A stretch of 61,332 nt of DNA from Streptosporangium subroseum (GCF_900188345.1 NZ_FZOD01000059.1:1-61332), one strand, 5' to 3'. Shown: positions 34,654 through 43,398, numbered from the stretch's first letter. Numbers and translations are program-made. Notes: a model not told the origin generated them from the sequence alone.

Positions 34654-35612
34654 ACCACCCACCTCCCGAGGCGGTCGCGCAGGATTCTCAGCGCGACGTC
34701 GATCAGCAGGCCGACGATCCCGATCACGATGAGCACCGCGAAGATCTTGTCGGTCTGCAGGAACCGCTGGGCGCGGACGATCCGGTAGCCGAGCCCCGAC
34801 TCGGCCGCGATGAGCTCGGCCACCACCACGAAGTTCCACGCGGCGGCGGCGTTGATCCTGGCCGCGTCCACGATCGCCGGCAGCGCGTACGGCCAGGTCA
34901 CCTTCCGGAGGACCTCCCCGGGCCTGGCGCCGAGGGTGGCCGCGACCTGGCCGAGCTCACCCGGGACCCTCCGTACGGCGTCGGCGACCATCAGCGTGTT
35001 GAAGAACACGACGCCGAGCACGAGGATCGCGATCTTGGACGGTTCGCCGAGCCCCAGCCAGATGATCAGAAGCGGGATGAAGGCGCTGGCGGGCATGTAG
35101 CGGAGCAGGCCGACGGCCGGTTCCAGCAGGGCCAGCGCCACCCGCGAGGTGCCCATCGCGACGCCGAGCGGCACCGAGATCAACACCGCCAGCCCGAACC
35201 CGGCCCCGACCCTGCCAAGGCTGGCGAGGGTGTCCCGGACCAACTGCCCGGTGCCCAGCATCTCCCCGAACGCCTCCAGCACGGCCGGCGGAGACGGCAG
35301 GAAGGCCGGGTCGACCAGCCCCGCCATGCTGACGGCGGTCCAGACGGCGAGCGGGACCAGGATCGAGGCGGCGCGCAGACCCCAGCGGGCTCTCAGGGAG
35401 AGCCCCGCCCCGCCGGAGCGCCCGCGCGTCCAGGCCGGGCGGGACCGGCCCCCGCGCCGGGGCAGCGGCTCCCAGGTCCTGCGTCCCGTGTCGGGGGGCG
35501 CGACGGGAGCGACGGTCCTCGCGCTCATCAGAGCCGTGATTCTCTGGGAGAGGAGCAGGGCGAGCTGCACCCGCCCGGGCCGCAGCCGGTCGGGTCCGGG
35601 CCGGATCTCCAT
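34650..35612 (-). CDS. ABC importer permease (SsuC type), putative guanidine importer
   Basis: A 320-residue permease with a long polar N-terminal tail (~1-90, rich in Arg and Pro) and then about six helices. The EAA loop is VPGELGQVAATLGARPGEVLRKVTWPYALPAI in substance, as in SsuC/TauC. The ATG at 35612 has CGGGAG 7 nt upstream. It lies between the binding protein (16-nt gap) and the ATPase (4-nt overlap). The length of the tail is unusual for SsuC proteins; an internal ATG at 35528 would shorten it. Confidence 0.9.
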   Translation of the reverse strand: MEIRPGPDRLRPGRVQLALLLSQRITALMSARTVAPVAPPDTGRRTWEPLPRRGGRSRPAWTRGRSGGAGLSLRARWGLRAASILVPLAVWTAVSMAGLVDPAFLPSPPAVLEAFGEMLGTGQLVRDTLASLGRVGAGFGLAVLISVPLGVAMGTSRVALALLEPAVGLLRYMPASAFIPLLIIWLGLGEPSKIAILVLGVVFFNTLMVADAVRRVPGELGQVAATLGARPGEVLRKVTWPYALPAIVDAARINAAAAWNFVVVAELIAAESGLGYRIVRAQRFLQTDKIFAVLIVIGIVGLLIDVALRILRDRLGRWVV

Positions 35613-35628
35613 GTCCACGCTCCCGCTC

Positions 35629-36642
35629 TCATGGTGTGAGACTCCTGACGAACTTGGGCTCGAACAGGCCGTCCAGTGACGGCTCGGTATCGGCCAGGCC
35701 GGATGAGACGAGGAACTTCGCGATCAGGGAGGCCTGGTGGTCGAGGTGGGCGCCGGTGGTGCCGGGCTCGAAGGCCGCGAGGTTGTCCTCAAGGGAGAAG
35801 ATGGTGGTCCCGGCGTCGTAGCTCGCGTAGGCCGCCTCGTCCACCCCGCCGCGCTTGGCCATGATCGCGTTGGCCTCGGTCTTGTTGGCGGCGATCCACC
35901 GCAACGTCTCGAACCACGTCTTCACCAGCGCCTGCACCTCGCCGGGCCGCTCGGCCACCAGGGCCCTGTCGACCGCCAGATGGTCGGGGATCGCGCCGGG
36001 GAAGTCCTTGGACGTCGCGACGGCCTTGGAACCGGACAGCTCCAGGGCGGTGGTGGTGAAGGGCGCGAACACGCCGACCGCGTCCACCTGACCGGCCTTG
36101 AAGGCCGCCGCGGCGGCGTCGGTCGGGAGCGGTTTGAACGTGATGTCCTTCTCGGTCAGACCCGCCTTCTGCAGCGCGAGCAGGAGCAGGTAGTGGTCGA
36201 CCGTGCCCTGCTCGGCGGCCACGGTCTTGCCCTTGAGGTCGGCCACCGTGAAGATGCCGGGTCTGGCGATGATCTGGTCGTTTCCGGTGGAGTTGTCGTT
36301 CACCAGCACGATCGTCTGCTTGGCCCCGCCGGAGACCGAGGCGAGGGTGTCGTTGAGCGTCTGGCTGTTGGCGTCGATGTTGCCGGTGGCCAGCGCGGTC
36401 AGGCTGTCGGTGTAGCTGTCGAAGTATTTGAGCTCGACCTTGAGCCCGTTCTTGGCGAACAGGCCGCGTTCCTGGGCGACCTGCCAGGGAAACCAGCCGG
36501 GCCAGGCGGAGAAGCCCAGCGTGAGGGTCCTGCCCCCCGCGGACGCGGCGGAGGTGCCACTCCCGGCCCCGTCGGGAGTGGCACCGCAGGCCGTGCAGAA
36601 CGCGAACAGGCAGAGGGCGAGAAACAGACGGCGGAGCGTCAT
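35629..36642 (-). CDS. ABC importer substrate-binding lipoprotein (NMT1/THI5-like), putative guanidine importer
   Basis: A 337-residue lipoprotein with signal MTLRRLFLALCLFAFCTAC and a lipobox at FCTAC. The mature part begins TLTLGFSAWPGWFPWQVAQERGLF, the hallmark of the NMT1/SsuA-like binding fold. The ATG at 36642 overlaps the hydrolase stop (ATGA) and has GGGAG upstream. Because it follows a GdmH-like hydrolase under a guanidine riboswitch, it probably binds guanidine or a small guanidino compound outside the cell. This transporter family next to GdmH is also known from cyanobacteria. Confidence 0.9.
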   Translation of the reverse strand: MTLRRLFLALCLFAFCTACGATPDGAGSGTSAASAGGRTLTLGFSAWPGWFPWQVAQERGLFAKNGLKVELKYFDSYTDSLTALATGNIDANSQTLNDTLASVSGGAKQTIVLVNDNSTGNDQIIARPGIFTVADLKGKTVAAEQGTVDHYLLLLALQKAGLTEKDITFKPLPTDAAAAAFKAGQVDAVGVFAPFTTTALELSGSKAVATSKDFPGAIPDHLAVDRALVAERPGEVQALVKTWFETLRWIAANKTEANAIMAKRGGVDEAAYASYDAGTTIFSLEDNLAAFEPGTTGAHLDHQASLIAKFLVSSGLADTEPSLDGLFEPKFVRSLTP

Positions 36643-37805
36643 GAGGCTCCCCCCTTCTTGGGCAGGTGACCGGAGCGGACCAGGCAGCCGAGGGTGTCGC
36701 AGATCACCCTGGTGGCGATGAGCGCGGTGATCTCGGCGTTGTCGTAGGGCGGCGAGCACTCCACGATCTCGATGCCGGCCAGCGGCGCGGCGTCGGCGAT
36801 GATCTGGATGAACTTCAGGACCTCGCGCGGCAGGAAGCCGCCGGGTTCCGGCCAGCCGGTGCCGGGGACGAAGGCGGCGTCGAGGCAGTCCACGTCGAAG
36901 GAGAGCCAGACGGCCTCGGCGTCCTTCCAGGCGACCTCCAGCGCGCGTTCGGCCGCGGCCTCGATGCCCATCTCCACGCAGTCGGTGACCGTCATGATCG
37001 TGGTGCCGCGCTCGCGGCCGACCTTCACGCCGGGCCGGGGCGCCTGCCAGCCGCCGATGCCGATCTGCACGAGGTTCTGCGGCGGCACGTTGGGGATGTC
37101 GGTCGCGTGGAACCACGGGGTGGTGTGCATGCGCTCGTCGAGGTCGGTCTCCTGGGTGTCCACGTGCCGGTCGAAGTGGATGATCCCGAGGTTGCCCGAC
37201 AGGTGTTCGGCCACGCCGCGCACGGTCGGGTAGCCGATCGAGTGGTCGCCGCCCAGGACGACCGGGAACGCCCCGCTGGAGTAGACGTGCGAGACGGCCT
37301 TGGAGATCTGGTCGAAGGTCTTCTCGATGTTGCCCGGGATGGTGAAGATGTCACCCAGGTCGGCCATCGTGATCGACTCACGCAGGTCGACGCCGAGCTC
37401 GAAGCTGTAGGGACCGTACAGGGCGGAGATCTTGCGAATGCCCTGCGGCCCGAACCTGGTGCCCGACCTGTAGGTCGTGCCGCCGTCGAACGGCGCGCCC
37501 AGGATCGCCACGTCGTACGCGCCGCACCGCCGTACGTCCTCGATGTAGGGGGCCTTGAGGAAGGTGTTGATCCCGGCGAAGTGCGGCAGCTCGCCGCGGG
37601 AGAAGGTCGGGATGCGCCGGTCGACGATCGAGTCGGCGCCCTGCAGACCCACCTCCAGTGCCCAGGCGACCTCTCGTTCCCAGCCGGCGGTGGGCAGCTC
37701 GGCCTCGCGGTCGACGGCGAAGCGCGCCTCGGGACCGTTGTGGTCGACGCCGGGACGCTCGGGACCGGGGTGGTCGGGGTCGGACGCGGACGGATGCCAG
37801 TGCAT
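36639..37805 (-). CDS. gdmH: Guanidine hydrolase-like ureohydrolase (GdmH family; often annotated agmatinase)
   Basis: A 388-residue ureohydrolase. Metal ligands are visible: His188 in GGDHS, Asp212/His214/Asp216 in HFDRHVDT and Asp304/Asp306 in SFDVDCLD. The HFDRHVDTQ variant, the long N-terminal extension and the ~390-residue length match the nickel-dependent guanidine hydrolase GdmH (Sll1077 type) rather than ~310-residue agmatinases. It would split guanidine to urea and ammonia. The strongest support is the guanidine-I riboswitch directly upstream and the ABC importer downstream. The ATG at 37805 is used, after the riboswitch. Nickel chaperones HypA/HypB, which GdmH needs in cyanobacteria, are not in the window. 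Confidence 0.85.
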   Translation of the reverse strand: MHWHPSASDPDHPGPERPGVDHNGPEARFAVDREAELPTAGWEREVAWALEVGLQGADSIVDRRIPTFSRGELPHFAGINTFLKAPYIEDVRRCGAYDVAILGAPFDGGTTYRSGTRFGPQGIRKISALYGPYSFELGVDLRESITMADLGDIFTIPGNIEKTFDQISKAVSHVYSSGAFPVVLGGDHSIGYPTVRGVAEHLSGNLGIIHFDRHVDTQETDLDERMHTTPWFHATDIPNVPPQNLVQIGIGGWQAPRPGVKVGRERGTTIMTVTDCVEMGIEAAAERALEVAWKDAEAVWLSFDVDCLDAAFVPGTGWPEPGGFLPREVLKFIQIIADAAPLAGIEIVECSPPYDNAEITALIATRVICDTLGCLVRSGHLPKKGGAS

Positions 37806-37826
37806 GGGAGCTCCGATACAGCTCGG

Positions 37827-37851
37827 AACCCGGCCGGAAGACAGCCGGGTT
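37827..37851 (-). promoter_or_regulatory. Expression-platform hairpin of the guanidine riboswitch
   Basis: AACCCGGC and GCCGGGTT form a perfect 8-bp stem between the aptamer and the hydrolase ATG (21 nt away). It probably participates in switching, either as a terminator or by masking the ribosome site; no T run is present, so translational control is as likely. Confidence 0.55.
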
Positions 37852-37857
37852 CTGCCG

Positions 37858-37990
37858 GCCTCCCGGGCTTTTGTCCCGCCGTGGAACGGCCAGGCGGCCG
37901 CCTGCACCTCTCGGACCAGCCCCGCGCCGTTGCCGTACGGCCTCACGTGCCCTGTCGTACGGCATCGACGACGGCGGAACCCTAGGTGCG
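37858..37990 (-). ncRNA. Guanidine-I (ykkC) riboswitch
   Basis: The minus strand contains the three conserved ykkC blocks in order: CTAGGGTTCCG, then GCTGGTCCGAGAG, then CCACGGCGGGACAAAAGCCC followed by GGGAGG. The intervening helices (for example GGCCGTACGG/CCGTACG-type pairing and GGCGGCCGCC) are in the right places. This class binds free guanidinium and switches genes on (established knowledge). Here it precedes the hydrolase and importer genes by about 50 nt, which fixes the role of the operon. Confidence 0.93.
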
Positions 37991-38043
37991 CCCCACCACG
38001 AAGTGGGTCACGACCAGTGCAACGCCACGACGTTTCACCGGGG

Positions 38044-39237
38044 TTAACCCTCCGTTGCAGTCCAGTGACCGAGTCCTCGCTCCAGGGAGTCGGGGTGGTG
38101 GACGAAGCTGGGCGACTGCTCCCTGTTCTCGTAGTAGCGGTGGAAGACCGGCGTGGCCGACGCCGACATCGGGGGGACGATCCAGGTCCAGTCGGCCGGG
38201 CAGACGCGCCCGGCCTTCTCCTCGCGCTCCAGGTGGGTCAGGAAGTGCCGGGCCTCGGTGTGGTGGTCGGTCATCGTCACCCCGGCCTGCTCGAAGGAGT
38301 GCAGGACCGCCATGTTCAGCTCCACCAGGGCGTAGTCCCGCCAGAGCGAGCGGTCGCTGTCGGTGTCCAGGCCCATCCTCCGGGCGATCAGGGGCATCAG
38401 GTCGTAGCGGTCGGTGTCGGCCAGGTTGCGCGCGCCGATCTCGGTGCCCATGTACCAGCCGTTGAACGGCGCCGCCCGATAACAGATCCCGCCGATCTCC
38501 AGGCACATGTTCGAGATCGCCGGTACGGCGTGCCAGCGCAGCCCCAGCTGCTCGAACCACGGGTAGGCAGGATGCGACAGCGGCACCTCCAGCACGGCGT
38601 CCCCGGGAACCGTGGAGAGCAACGGCGGGCCGTCTCCCATCGAGATCGCCAGGGGAAGCACGTCGAAGGGGCTGCCGGGACCACCGGGCCAGCCGAGCTT
38701 GCGCAGCATCGTGGTGAAGTCGACGTAGCGGGGGTCGCCGACGATCGAACCGTCGTCCATCGCGTATCCGGCGTACCGGATCAGCTGCTCGTTCCAGATC
38801 CGCGGTCCCGGCATCCCGGGACGGTCCTGGGCGAACACCGTGATCGTCGGCCGGATCCTGCGGACGGGCGCCGCCTCCCGCAGATGGTTCACACATTCGA
38901 CGGCGACGCCCTCGGGCGTGTTCACGTGCCGCCGGTCGCGTACGCGCAGCGAGCGCCAGTACAGCCGCCCGATGCATCTGCCGCTGTTGCGCCAGGCCAC
39001 CTTGGCGCCGAAGGTCAGCTCTCCGGGCGTGTGCGTATAGGTCCCCGTCCGTGCGATCTCGGCCCGCACCTCGTTCAGGCGGGGCTTCACCGGCCCCGCC
39101 GCGGGGTTCTCGGCATGGAACAACCTCAGGTATTCCTCGGCCGCCGCCGCGTCCACACGCGGTACCGCGTAACTCCGCTCATGGACGTCGTCAGCCCGTT
39201 CGGGCGCACGACGCAGGGACCTCCGCCAGGTCAACAC
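38044..39237 (-). CDS. nos: Nitric oxide synthase, oxygenase domain only
   Basis: A 397-residue bacterial NOS that makes nitric oxide and citrulline from arginine using heme and a pterin. The heme-ligand Cys88 is in AWRNSGRCIGRLYW and the arginine-binding Glu266 is in FNGWYMGTEIGARN. No reductase domain is fused, as in other bacterial NOS, so electrons must come from an unlinked ferredoxin or flavodoxin system. The GTG start at 39237 has a weak ribosome site, so the exact start is uncertain. It ends just before the guanidine riboswitch on the same strand; its own upstream region (39238-39447) has an 8-bp hairpin at 39301-39324 but no clear promoter. Confidence 0.93.
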   Translation of the reverse strand: MLTWRRSLRRAPERADDVHERSYAVPRVDAAAAEEYLRLFHAENPAAGPVKPRLNEVRAEIARTGTYTHTPGELTFGAKVAWRNSGRCIGRLYWRSLRVRDRRHVNTPEGVAVECVNHLREAAPVRRIRPTITVFAQDRPGMPGPRIWNEQLIRYAGYAMDDGSIVGDPRYVDFTTMLRKLGWPGGPGSPFDVLPLAISMGDGPPLLSTVPGDAVLEVPLSHPAYPWFEQLGLRWHAVPAISNMCLEIGGICYRAAPFNGWYMGTEIGARNLADTDRYDLMPLIARRMGLDTDSDRSLWRDYALVELNMAVLHSFEQAGVTMTDHHTEARHFLTHLEREEKAGRVCPADWTWIVPPMSASATPVFHRYYENREQSPSFVHHPDSLERGLGHWTATEG

Positions 39238-39447
39238 TGAAAACCACCCATATGTGGCTCACGAGCACAACAGCCGTTCCGGGCGGCGAGGTGCCCTAAA
39301 CGCAGTGGCCCTTACCCCACTGCGGTCATTGTGGTCCGCGGCCTCCGCGTCTCGGGTCACCCTGCGCGAGCAGGGAGGCACGGCGCGGCGTCTCTCATTT
39401 TCTGCGAATCACAGTGTTTTGTCCGCCGAACCAAATTCTGAAACGCC

Positions 39448-39480
39448 GAAGGCCCCGGGAGCTGGGCTCCCGGGGCCTTC
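39448..39480 (-). terminator. Terminator downstream of tRNA-Asn
   Basis: Perfect 14-bp stem GAAGGCCCCGGGAG / CTCCCGGGGCCTTC with a 5-nt loop, 5 nt past the encoded CCA of the tRNA on the minus strand. Confidence 0.85.
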
Positions 39481-39485
39481 TGAGA

Positions 39486-39561
39486 TGGCTCCCGCGATAG
39501 GACTCGAACCTATAACCTGCCGGTTAACAGCCGGCTGCTCTGCCGATTGAGCTACACGGGA
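39486..39561 (-). tRNA. tRNA-Asn (GTT)
   Basis: Acceptor TCCCGTG pairs with CGCGGGA, D arm GCTCAATCGGCAGAGC, anticodon loop CTGTTAA with anticodon GTT, T arm TATAGGTTCGAGTCCTATC, discriminator G and an encoded CCA. All arms fold normally. Confidence 0.96.
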
Positions 39562-39735
39562 TTGCTCTTTACGCTGGTCGGTCCGGGTGTTTCCCCGTTC
39601 CTTGCTGCGCAGGAATAGATTAGCGCACTCCGCCCGTGTGTGTCGCATCGATACTCCGGGGTAGGTCGGAGAACAACCGGCGAGCTGTGTGCGATCAGTG
39701 GACAGGGTCCGGCCGAGCCGGCTGTGGAGGTGGAG

Positions 39736-40056
39736 ATGCGTTATCGATTGATGTTCGGAGTGGGTCTCGCGGTGGGCTACATCCTGGGAAGTCGCGCCGG
39801 ACGGGAGCGCTACGAGCAGATCAAGAGGATGGCCCAGCGGGTGTCCGACAATCCCACGGTGCAGGAGGCCGCGGGCCTGATGGGCGCCAAAGTTTCCAAG
39901 GCCACCGGCGTGGCGAAGGACAAGGTGAGCGACGTGGCCAAGCACCGCCTGCCGTTCATGCGCTCCGGCAGCAACGGCTGGCAGACCGACAAACAGGACG
40001 ACACGGGCACCGGTTGGCCGCAGGAACAGACGAACACCGGCGCCACGCCCTACTGA
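39736..40056 (+). CDS. Small YtxH-like membrane-anchored protein
   Basis: A 106-residue protein beginning MRYRLMFGVGLAVGYILGSR, a single glycine-zipper helix, followed by a charged amphipathic stretch (GRERYEQIKRMAQRVSDN), which is the YtxH/general-stress pattern, and a polar Gln/Asp/Thr-rich tail. The ATG at 39736 has GGAGG closely upstream; the longer frame to 39640 has none. It stands alone between tRNA-Asn (divergent) and its own terminator at 40077. Function unknown. Confidence 0.8.
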   Translation: MRYRLMFGVGLAVGYILGSRAGRERYEQIKRMAQRVSDNPTVQEAAGLMGAKVSKATGVAKDKVSDVAKHRLPFMRSGSNGWQTDKQDDTGTGWPQEQTNTGATPY

Positions 40057-40076
40057 GCGACCGAGCGCGCCGGTGA

Positions 40077-40102
40077 CGGAAGGCCCCGAGAGGGGCCTTC
40101 CG
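40077..40102 (+). terminator. Terminator of the YtxH-like gene
   Basis: Perfect stem CGGAAGGCCCC / GGGGCCTTCCG (11 bp) with loop GAGA, 20 nt after the stop. Confidence 0.88.
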
Positions 40103-40342
40103 CATGTCCGGAGGCATTCCGCCCGGAGACACGCCCGATCCACGTCCGGTCACGTCACGGCTACCCGTGTGGCTGCGTCCCCCACGTCGTCCCCATATCC
40201 CCCACGTCCCCCGCGCCACGCCGCCCGATCCTCGGCTCCCCGCTCAGATGCGCGGTCCCGCTTCCCGGCTCCCCGCCAGAACGCCGAAGCCGAAGCGGGT
40301 CTCCTCCGATTCGGACGCCGAAGCCGCGCGTGTCCCTCCGGT

Positions 40343-40804
40343 TCAGACGCCGAAGCTGCGGCGGGTCTCCTCCAGCGCCTGCTCGGCGAGGGCACGCAGG
40401 CCGGGGTCGGTGGGATCCAGGCCGGGGTCGAACACGAACTCCCAGACAAGCTGGTCCTCATCGGTCTTCCTGGCCACCAGCAGCACTCCCCCGCGCGCGT
40501 CCAGCGGGGCGTACTGGTTGACCACGATCGAGGCCGTCACCCGCTCCCGCACGGCCTCGGGAACCCGGCCGGGCTCGGGGAGCAGGGCGCGGTGCGACCG
40601 CCCGTCCGTGGTGACGACCGTCAGTCCCTCCTCGTCCCACATGGCCCGATCCACCTGGAACCACGGCAGCCGGGCACCGCCCAGATAGAGCGCCCTGTCC
40701 GTGGCGATCACGTAGCCGTCCGGCCCCGCGGCGTAGGTGAGCGCCCGGTCGGGCGGTACGACGGCCTCGCGGACCTCGGCGGGTGTGCGGTTGAAGAGCT
40801 TCAT
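40343..40804 (-). CDS. Conserved hypothetical actinobacterial protein
   Basis: A 153-residue soluble protein without signal or helices in the membrane. The pattern ALTYAAGPDGYVIATDRALYL, then PWFQVDRAMWDEEGLTVV and a C-terminal helix, resembles small PH-like proteins common in actinobacteria, but I cannot assign a function. Its ATG overlaps the stop of the glycosidase gene upstream (ATGA), so the two are co-translated. The region 40103-40342 before its stop shows no gene. Confidence 0.75.
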   Translation of the reverse strand: MKLFNRTPAEVREAVVPPDRALTYAAGPDGYVIATDRALYLGGARLPWFQVDRAMWDEEGLTVVTTDGRSHRALLPEPGRVPEAVRERVTASIVVNQYAPLDARGGVLLVARKTDEDQLVWEFVFDPGLDPTDPGLRALAEQALEETRRSFGV

Positions 40805-42099
40805 GGCTCAACGGTATCCGCGAGCAGATCGAGGGTGAGCGCGGCCGACCAGGAGAAGTCCCTGCTGCCCCGGCCACTGCCGTCGAAGGGATCGAAGCAC
40901 TCGCGGAAGCCCGCCTGCCGTACCAGGCGCAGGGTGCCCGCCCCGAGCACCTGCGCCAGCCCTGTCTGGTCGTGGATGGCGGCCGCCCGCCGCAGCAGCC
41001 AGTTGGTGTTCATCCAGGACGGCCCCCGCCAGTAACGGGACCGGTCGAACTGGGGGGCGCGAATCTCACAGCTCGGCACCGGATAACCGACCGCGCCCAT
41101 GAACCGGGGTGACTCCAGCAGCCTCACCAGATCCGCCACCCGCTCGGAGGGCAGCCCCGGATCGAGCATCGGCCCGAAGCAGCCGACCGTGCAGACGGGG
41201 CTGAGCCGCCCGCTGCGCAGATCTCGGGTGTGAAAGACGCCGTCGGCCCAGAGACGCTCCAGCAGCGCCGCACGGATCCGCTCGACCGCTTCCCGGTACG
41301 GCTGTGGATCGGCGCCCGCCAGCGGGGCCAGTTCGGCGAGCGCCTGGCAGGAGGCGAGCCAGATCCCGTTGAACATCGGGTCCTCGACCGCGAACGGGTG
41401 ATCCTCCCGGAGGTAGGTCGCGTCGTAGCCGGAGTCGCGGTAGCGCAGGGCCAGCGACACGTAGCGGTCGTGGTGGCTGTCGAGGTGGCCGTCGGGGAAC
41501 CCCTCGCTCCGGTAGGCGTAGCGGACCTGGGGCAGGGCCTCCAGCGGGGCGTCCCATACGGGACTGTCGTCCATTCCGGACTCCCACGGGTGCACGATCG
41601 CCGCCAGCCCTCCCCCGCCGAGATCCCTGGCCGTGGTGAGGTAGTCGTGCTGGGCCGCCAGCATCGGATAGATCCGCCGGACGAGGGCGGCGGCCATCTC
41701 ACGGTCCGTCGTGTGCCGCCACATCCACCACAGGGCGAGGCCCTGCAGCGGCGGCTGGGTCAGCCCCGAGGTGAGCACCTCGTTGGGGGAGGCCGGGTGG
41801 TCCTGGGAGCGCCAGACGGACGGGCCGGGGAAGTACGCCTCCGCGGAGGCGGGGTGGAAGACGATGTGCGGCACCATCCCGGTGCGCCACTGCCCCGCCA
41901 GCAGGCTGAGCAACTCGGCTCCCGCCCTGCGGGTGTTCCAGCGGGACAGGCCGATCGCGACGAAGGTGGAGTCCCAGTTCCACTGGTGGGGATAGAGCCC
42001 GGGCGCGGGCACCGTGGCGGACCCCGTCCAGTTCGCGTCGAGCACGGACCATGCCTCGCGCCCGAGCGCGACGTCGTCTACCGCCGCCCGCGCCTCCAT
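40801..42099 (-). CDS. GH63-type glycoside hydrolase (mannosyl/glucosylglycerate hydrolase-like)
   Basis: A 432-residue (alpha/alpha)6-barrel hydrolase. The motifs LYPHQWNWDSTFVAIGLSRW near residue 36, HPWESGMDDSPVWD in the middle and SRYWRGPSWMNTNWLL near 365 match the MGH/GH63-GH37-like family that hydrolyses compatible solutes such as glucosylglycerate or mannosylglycerate. The acidic residues in WDS and ESGMDDSP are probable catalytic or substrate-binding sites. No signal peptide, so intracellular. It is the first gene of a two-gene unit with the hypothetical protein. The exact substrate cannot be decided. Confidence 0.82.
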   Translation of the reverse strand: MEARAAVDDVALGREAWSVLDANWTGSATVPAPGLYPHQWNWDSTFVAIGLSRWNTRRAGAELLSLLAGQWRTGMVPHIVFHPASAEAYFPGPSVWRSQDHPASPNEVLTSGLTQPPLQGLALWWMWRHTTDREMAAALVRRIYPMLAAQHDYLTTARDLGGGGLAAIVHPWESGMDDSPVWDAPLEALPQVRYAYRSEGFPDGHLDSHHDRYVSLALRYRDSGYDATYLREDHPFAVEDPMFNGIWLASCQALAELAPLAGADPQPYREAVERIRAALLERLWADGVFHTRDLRSGRLSPVCTVGCFGPMLDPGLPSERVADLVRLLESPRFMGAVGYPVPSCEIRAPQFDRSRYWRGPSWMNTNWLLRRAAAIHDQTGLAQVLGAGTLRLVRQAGFRECFDPFDGSGRGSRDFSWSAALTLDLLADTVEP

Positions 42100-42140
42100 T
42101 TGTCCAGTCTGCGCCTCTATCGACGGGGATAATAGGGCTA

Positions 42141-42165
42141 CGCCTTCCGGGTCACCCGGAAGGCG
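42141..42165 (-). terminator. Terminator of the efeB operon
   Basis: CGCCTTCCGGG and CCCGGAAGGCG pair perfectly over 11 bp with a TCA loop, 19 nt beyond the peroxidase stop. Confidence 0.85.
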
Positions 42166-42183
42166 GTGGATGGGGGGATGCCG

Positions 42184-43398
42184 TCACGCCAGAAGGGACG
42201 CGCCCCAGAACGATCCCGGGCTCACCCCGCCGGGACAGGCGAAGACGCCCGATCCGACGTGCTGGATGTATTCGTTGAGCGTGTCCTTGGCCGCCAGGGC
42301 CCGCTGGATCGGGATGAAACCCTTCTCCAGATCACGCTGGTAGGCGAGGAAGAACAGGCCCGCGTCCAGCCGTCCCAGGCCGTCGCTGCCGTCGGTGAAG
42401 GAGTAGCCCCGGCGCAGGATCGTCGCCCCGGACAGGGAGTCCGGGTGCGCCAGCCGTACGTGGGAGTCGATCGGGAGCTTGTCCAGGACCACGGGATCGT
42501 GCTCGCGGGTGCCTCCGTAGGGGGCGCCCTCGCGCTTGGTGCGGCCGAAGATGTCCTCCTGCTCCTTCAGCGAGGTGCGGTCCCAGGTCTCGATGTGCAT
42601 CCGGATCCGCCGGGCGACCAGATAGGAGCCGCCGCGCATCCACTCGGGGCCCTCGTCCCCGACCCAGACGTGGGTGTCCAGTTTCTTCTCGTCGGTCGCC
42701 GCGATGTTGTCGGTGCCGTCCTTGAAGCCCATGAGGTTGCGCGGGGTCTGCGCGTCCGGCGTGGTCGACGACGTCTTGCCGAAACCGAGCTGGGACCACC
42801 GGATCGACGCCACGCCGAAGCCCATGCGCACCAGGTTCCGGATGGCGTGCACCGCGACCTGGGGGTCGTCCGCACACGCCTGGACGCAGATGTCCCCGCC
42901 GCTGCGGGCCGGGTCGAGCTTGTCCGCGGGAAAGTGCGGCAACTCCTTGAGCCCGTCCGGCTTGGGCAGCTTCAGCTTGTCGAAGAACGAGGGGCCGAAC
43001 CCGACCGTCAGCGTGAGCCGCGAGGCGGGCAGCCCGATGGCCTCGCCCGTGTCGTCCGGCGGGGCCAGCTCTGCCCCGGTCGCCCCGCCGCCGACCTCTT
43101 TCGCCTCGGTCATCTGGGCGGCCGCCGCCGCCCAGGCCTTCAGCATCGTCGCCACGTCCTCCTTGGAGTCCGTGCTCAGGTCGAAGGCGGCGAAGTGAAG
43201 CCGGTCCTGGACCGGGGTGGCGATCCCGGCCTGGTGGGAACCGTGGAACGCGATCGACTGGCCGGAGTCGGCGGCCAGGACCGATCTCGGCTCCTGCTCC
43301 GTCTGCCGGAGCAGGCCGGCGCCGGCGGCCACGACGGCTCCGCCGCCCACGGCGAGGCCCGCTCCGGTCAGGAGCCTGCGTCGACTGAGATCGGTCAT
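42184..43398 (-). CDS. efeB: Dyp-type peroxidase / deferrochelatase EfeB
   Basis: A 404-residue heme peroxidase with a twin-arginine signal (SRRRLLTGAGLAVGGG), so it is exported folded. The Dyp hallmark GxxDG is present as GFKDGTDNI. Length and signal match EfeB of the EfeUOB ferrous-iron uptake system, which extracts or oxidises iron/heme at the cell surface. efeU is absent nearby, and the gene upstream seems to be a deleted efeO. Tandem IdeR/DmdR-like boxes at 43608-43641 indicate iron repression. A 47-nt gap separates it from the remnant gene. Confidence 0.92.
   Translation of the reverse strand: MTDLSRRRLLTGAGLAVGGGAVVAAGAGLLRQTEQEPRSVLAADSGQSIAFHGSHQAGIATPVQDRLHFAAFDLSTDSKEDVATMLKAWAAAAAQMTEAKEVGGGATGAELAPPDDTGEAIGLPASRLTLTVGFGPSFFDKLKLPKPDGLKELPHFPADKLDPARSGGDICVQACADDPQVAVHAIRNLVRMGFGVASIRWSQLGFGKTSSTTPDAQTPRNLMGFKDGTDNIAATDEKKLDTHVWVGDEGPEWMRGGSYLVARRIRMHIETWDRTSLKEQEDIFGRTKREGAPYGGTREHDPVVLDKLPIDSHVRLAHPDSLSGATILRRGYSFTDGSDGLGRLDAGLFFLAYQRDLEKGFIPIQRALAAKDTLNEYIQHVGSGVFACPGGVSPGSFWGASLLA

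Noticed and set aside
36639..37805. Agmatinase or arginase as the product of the ureohydrolase gene
   Set aside because: Length, the HFDRHVDT motif, the guanidine riboswitch and the importer all favour guanidine hydrolase.
39301..39324. Hairpin CGCAGTGG/CCACTGCG upstream of nos as a terminator or operator
   Set aside because: A perfect but isolated 8-bp stem; no gene ends there and no known regulator motif matches, so I did not list it as a feature.
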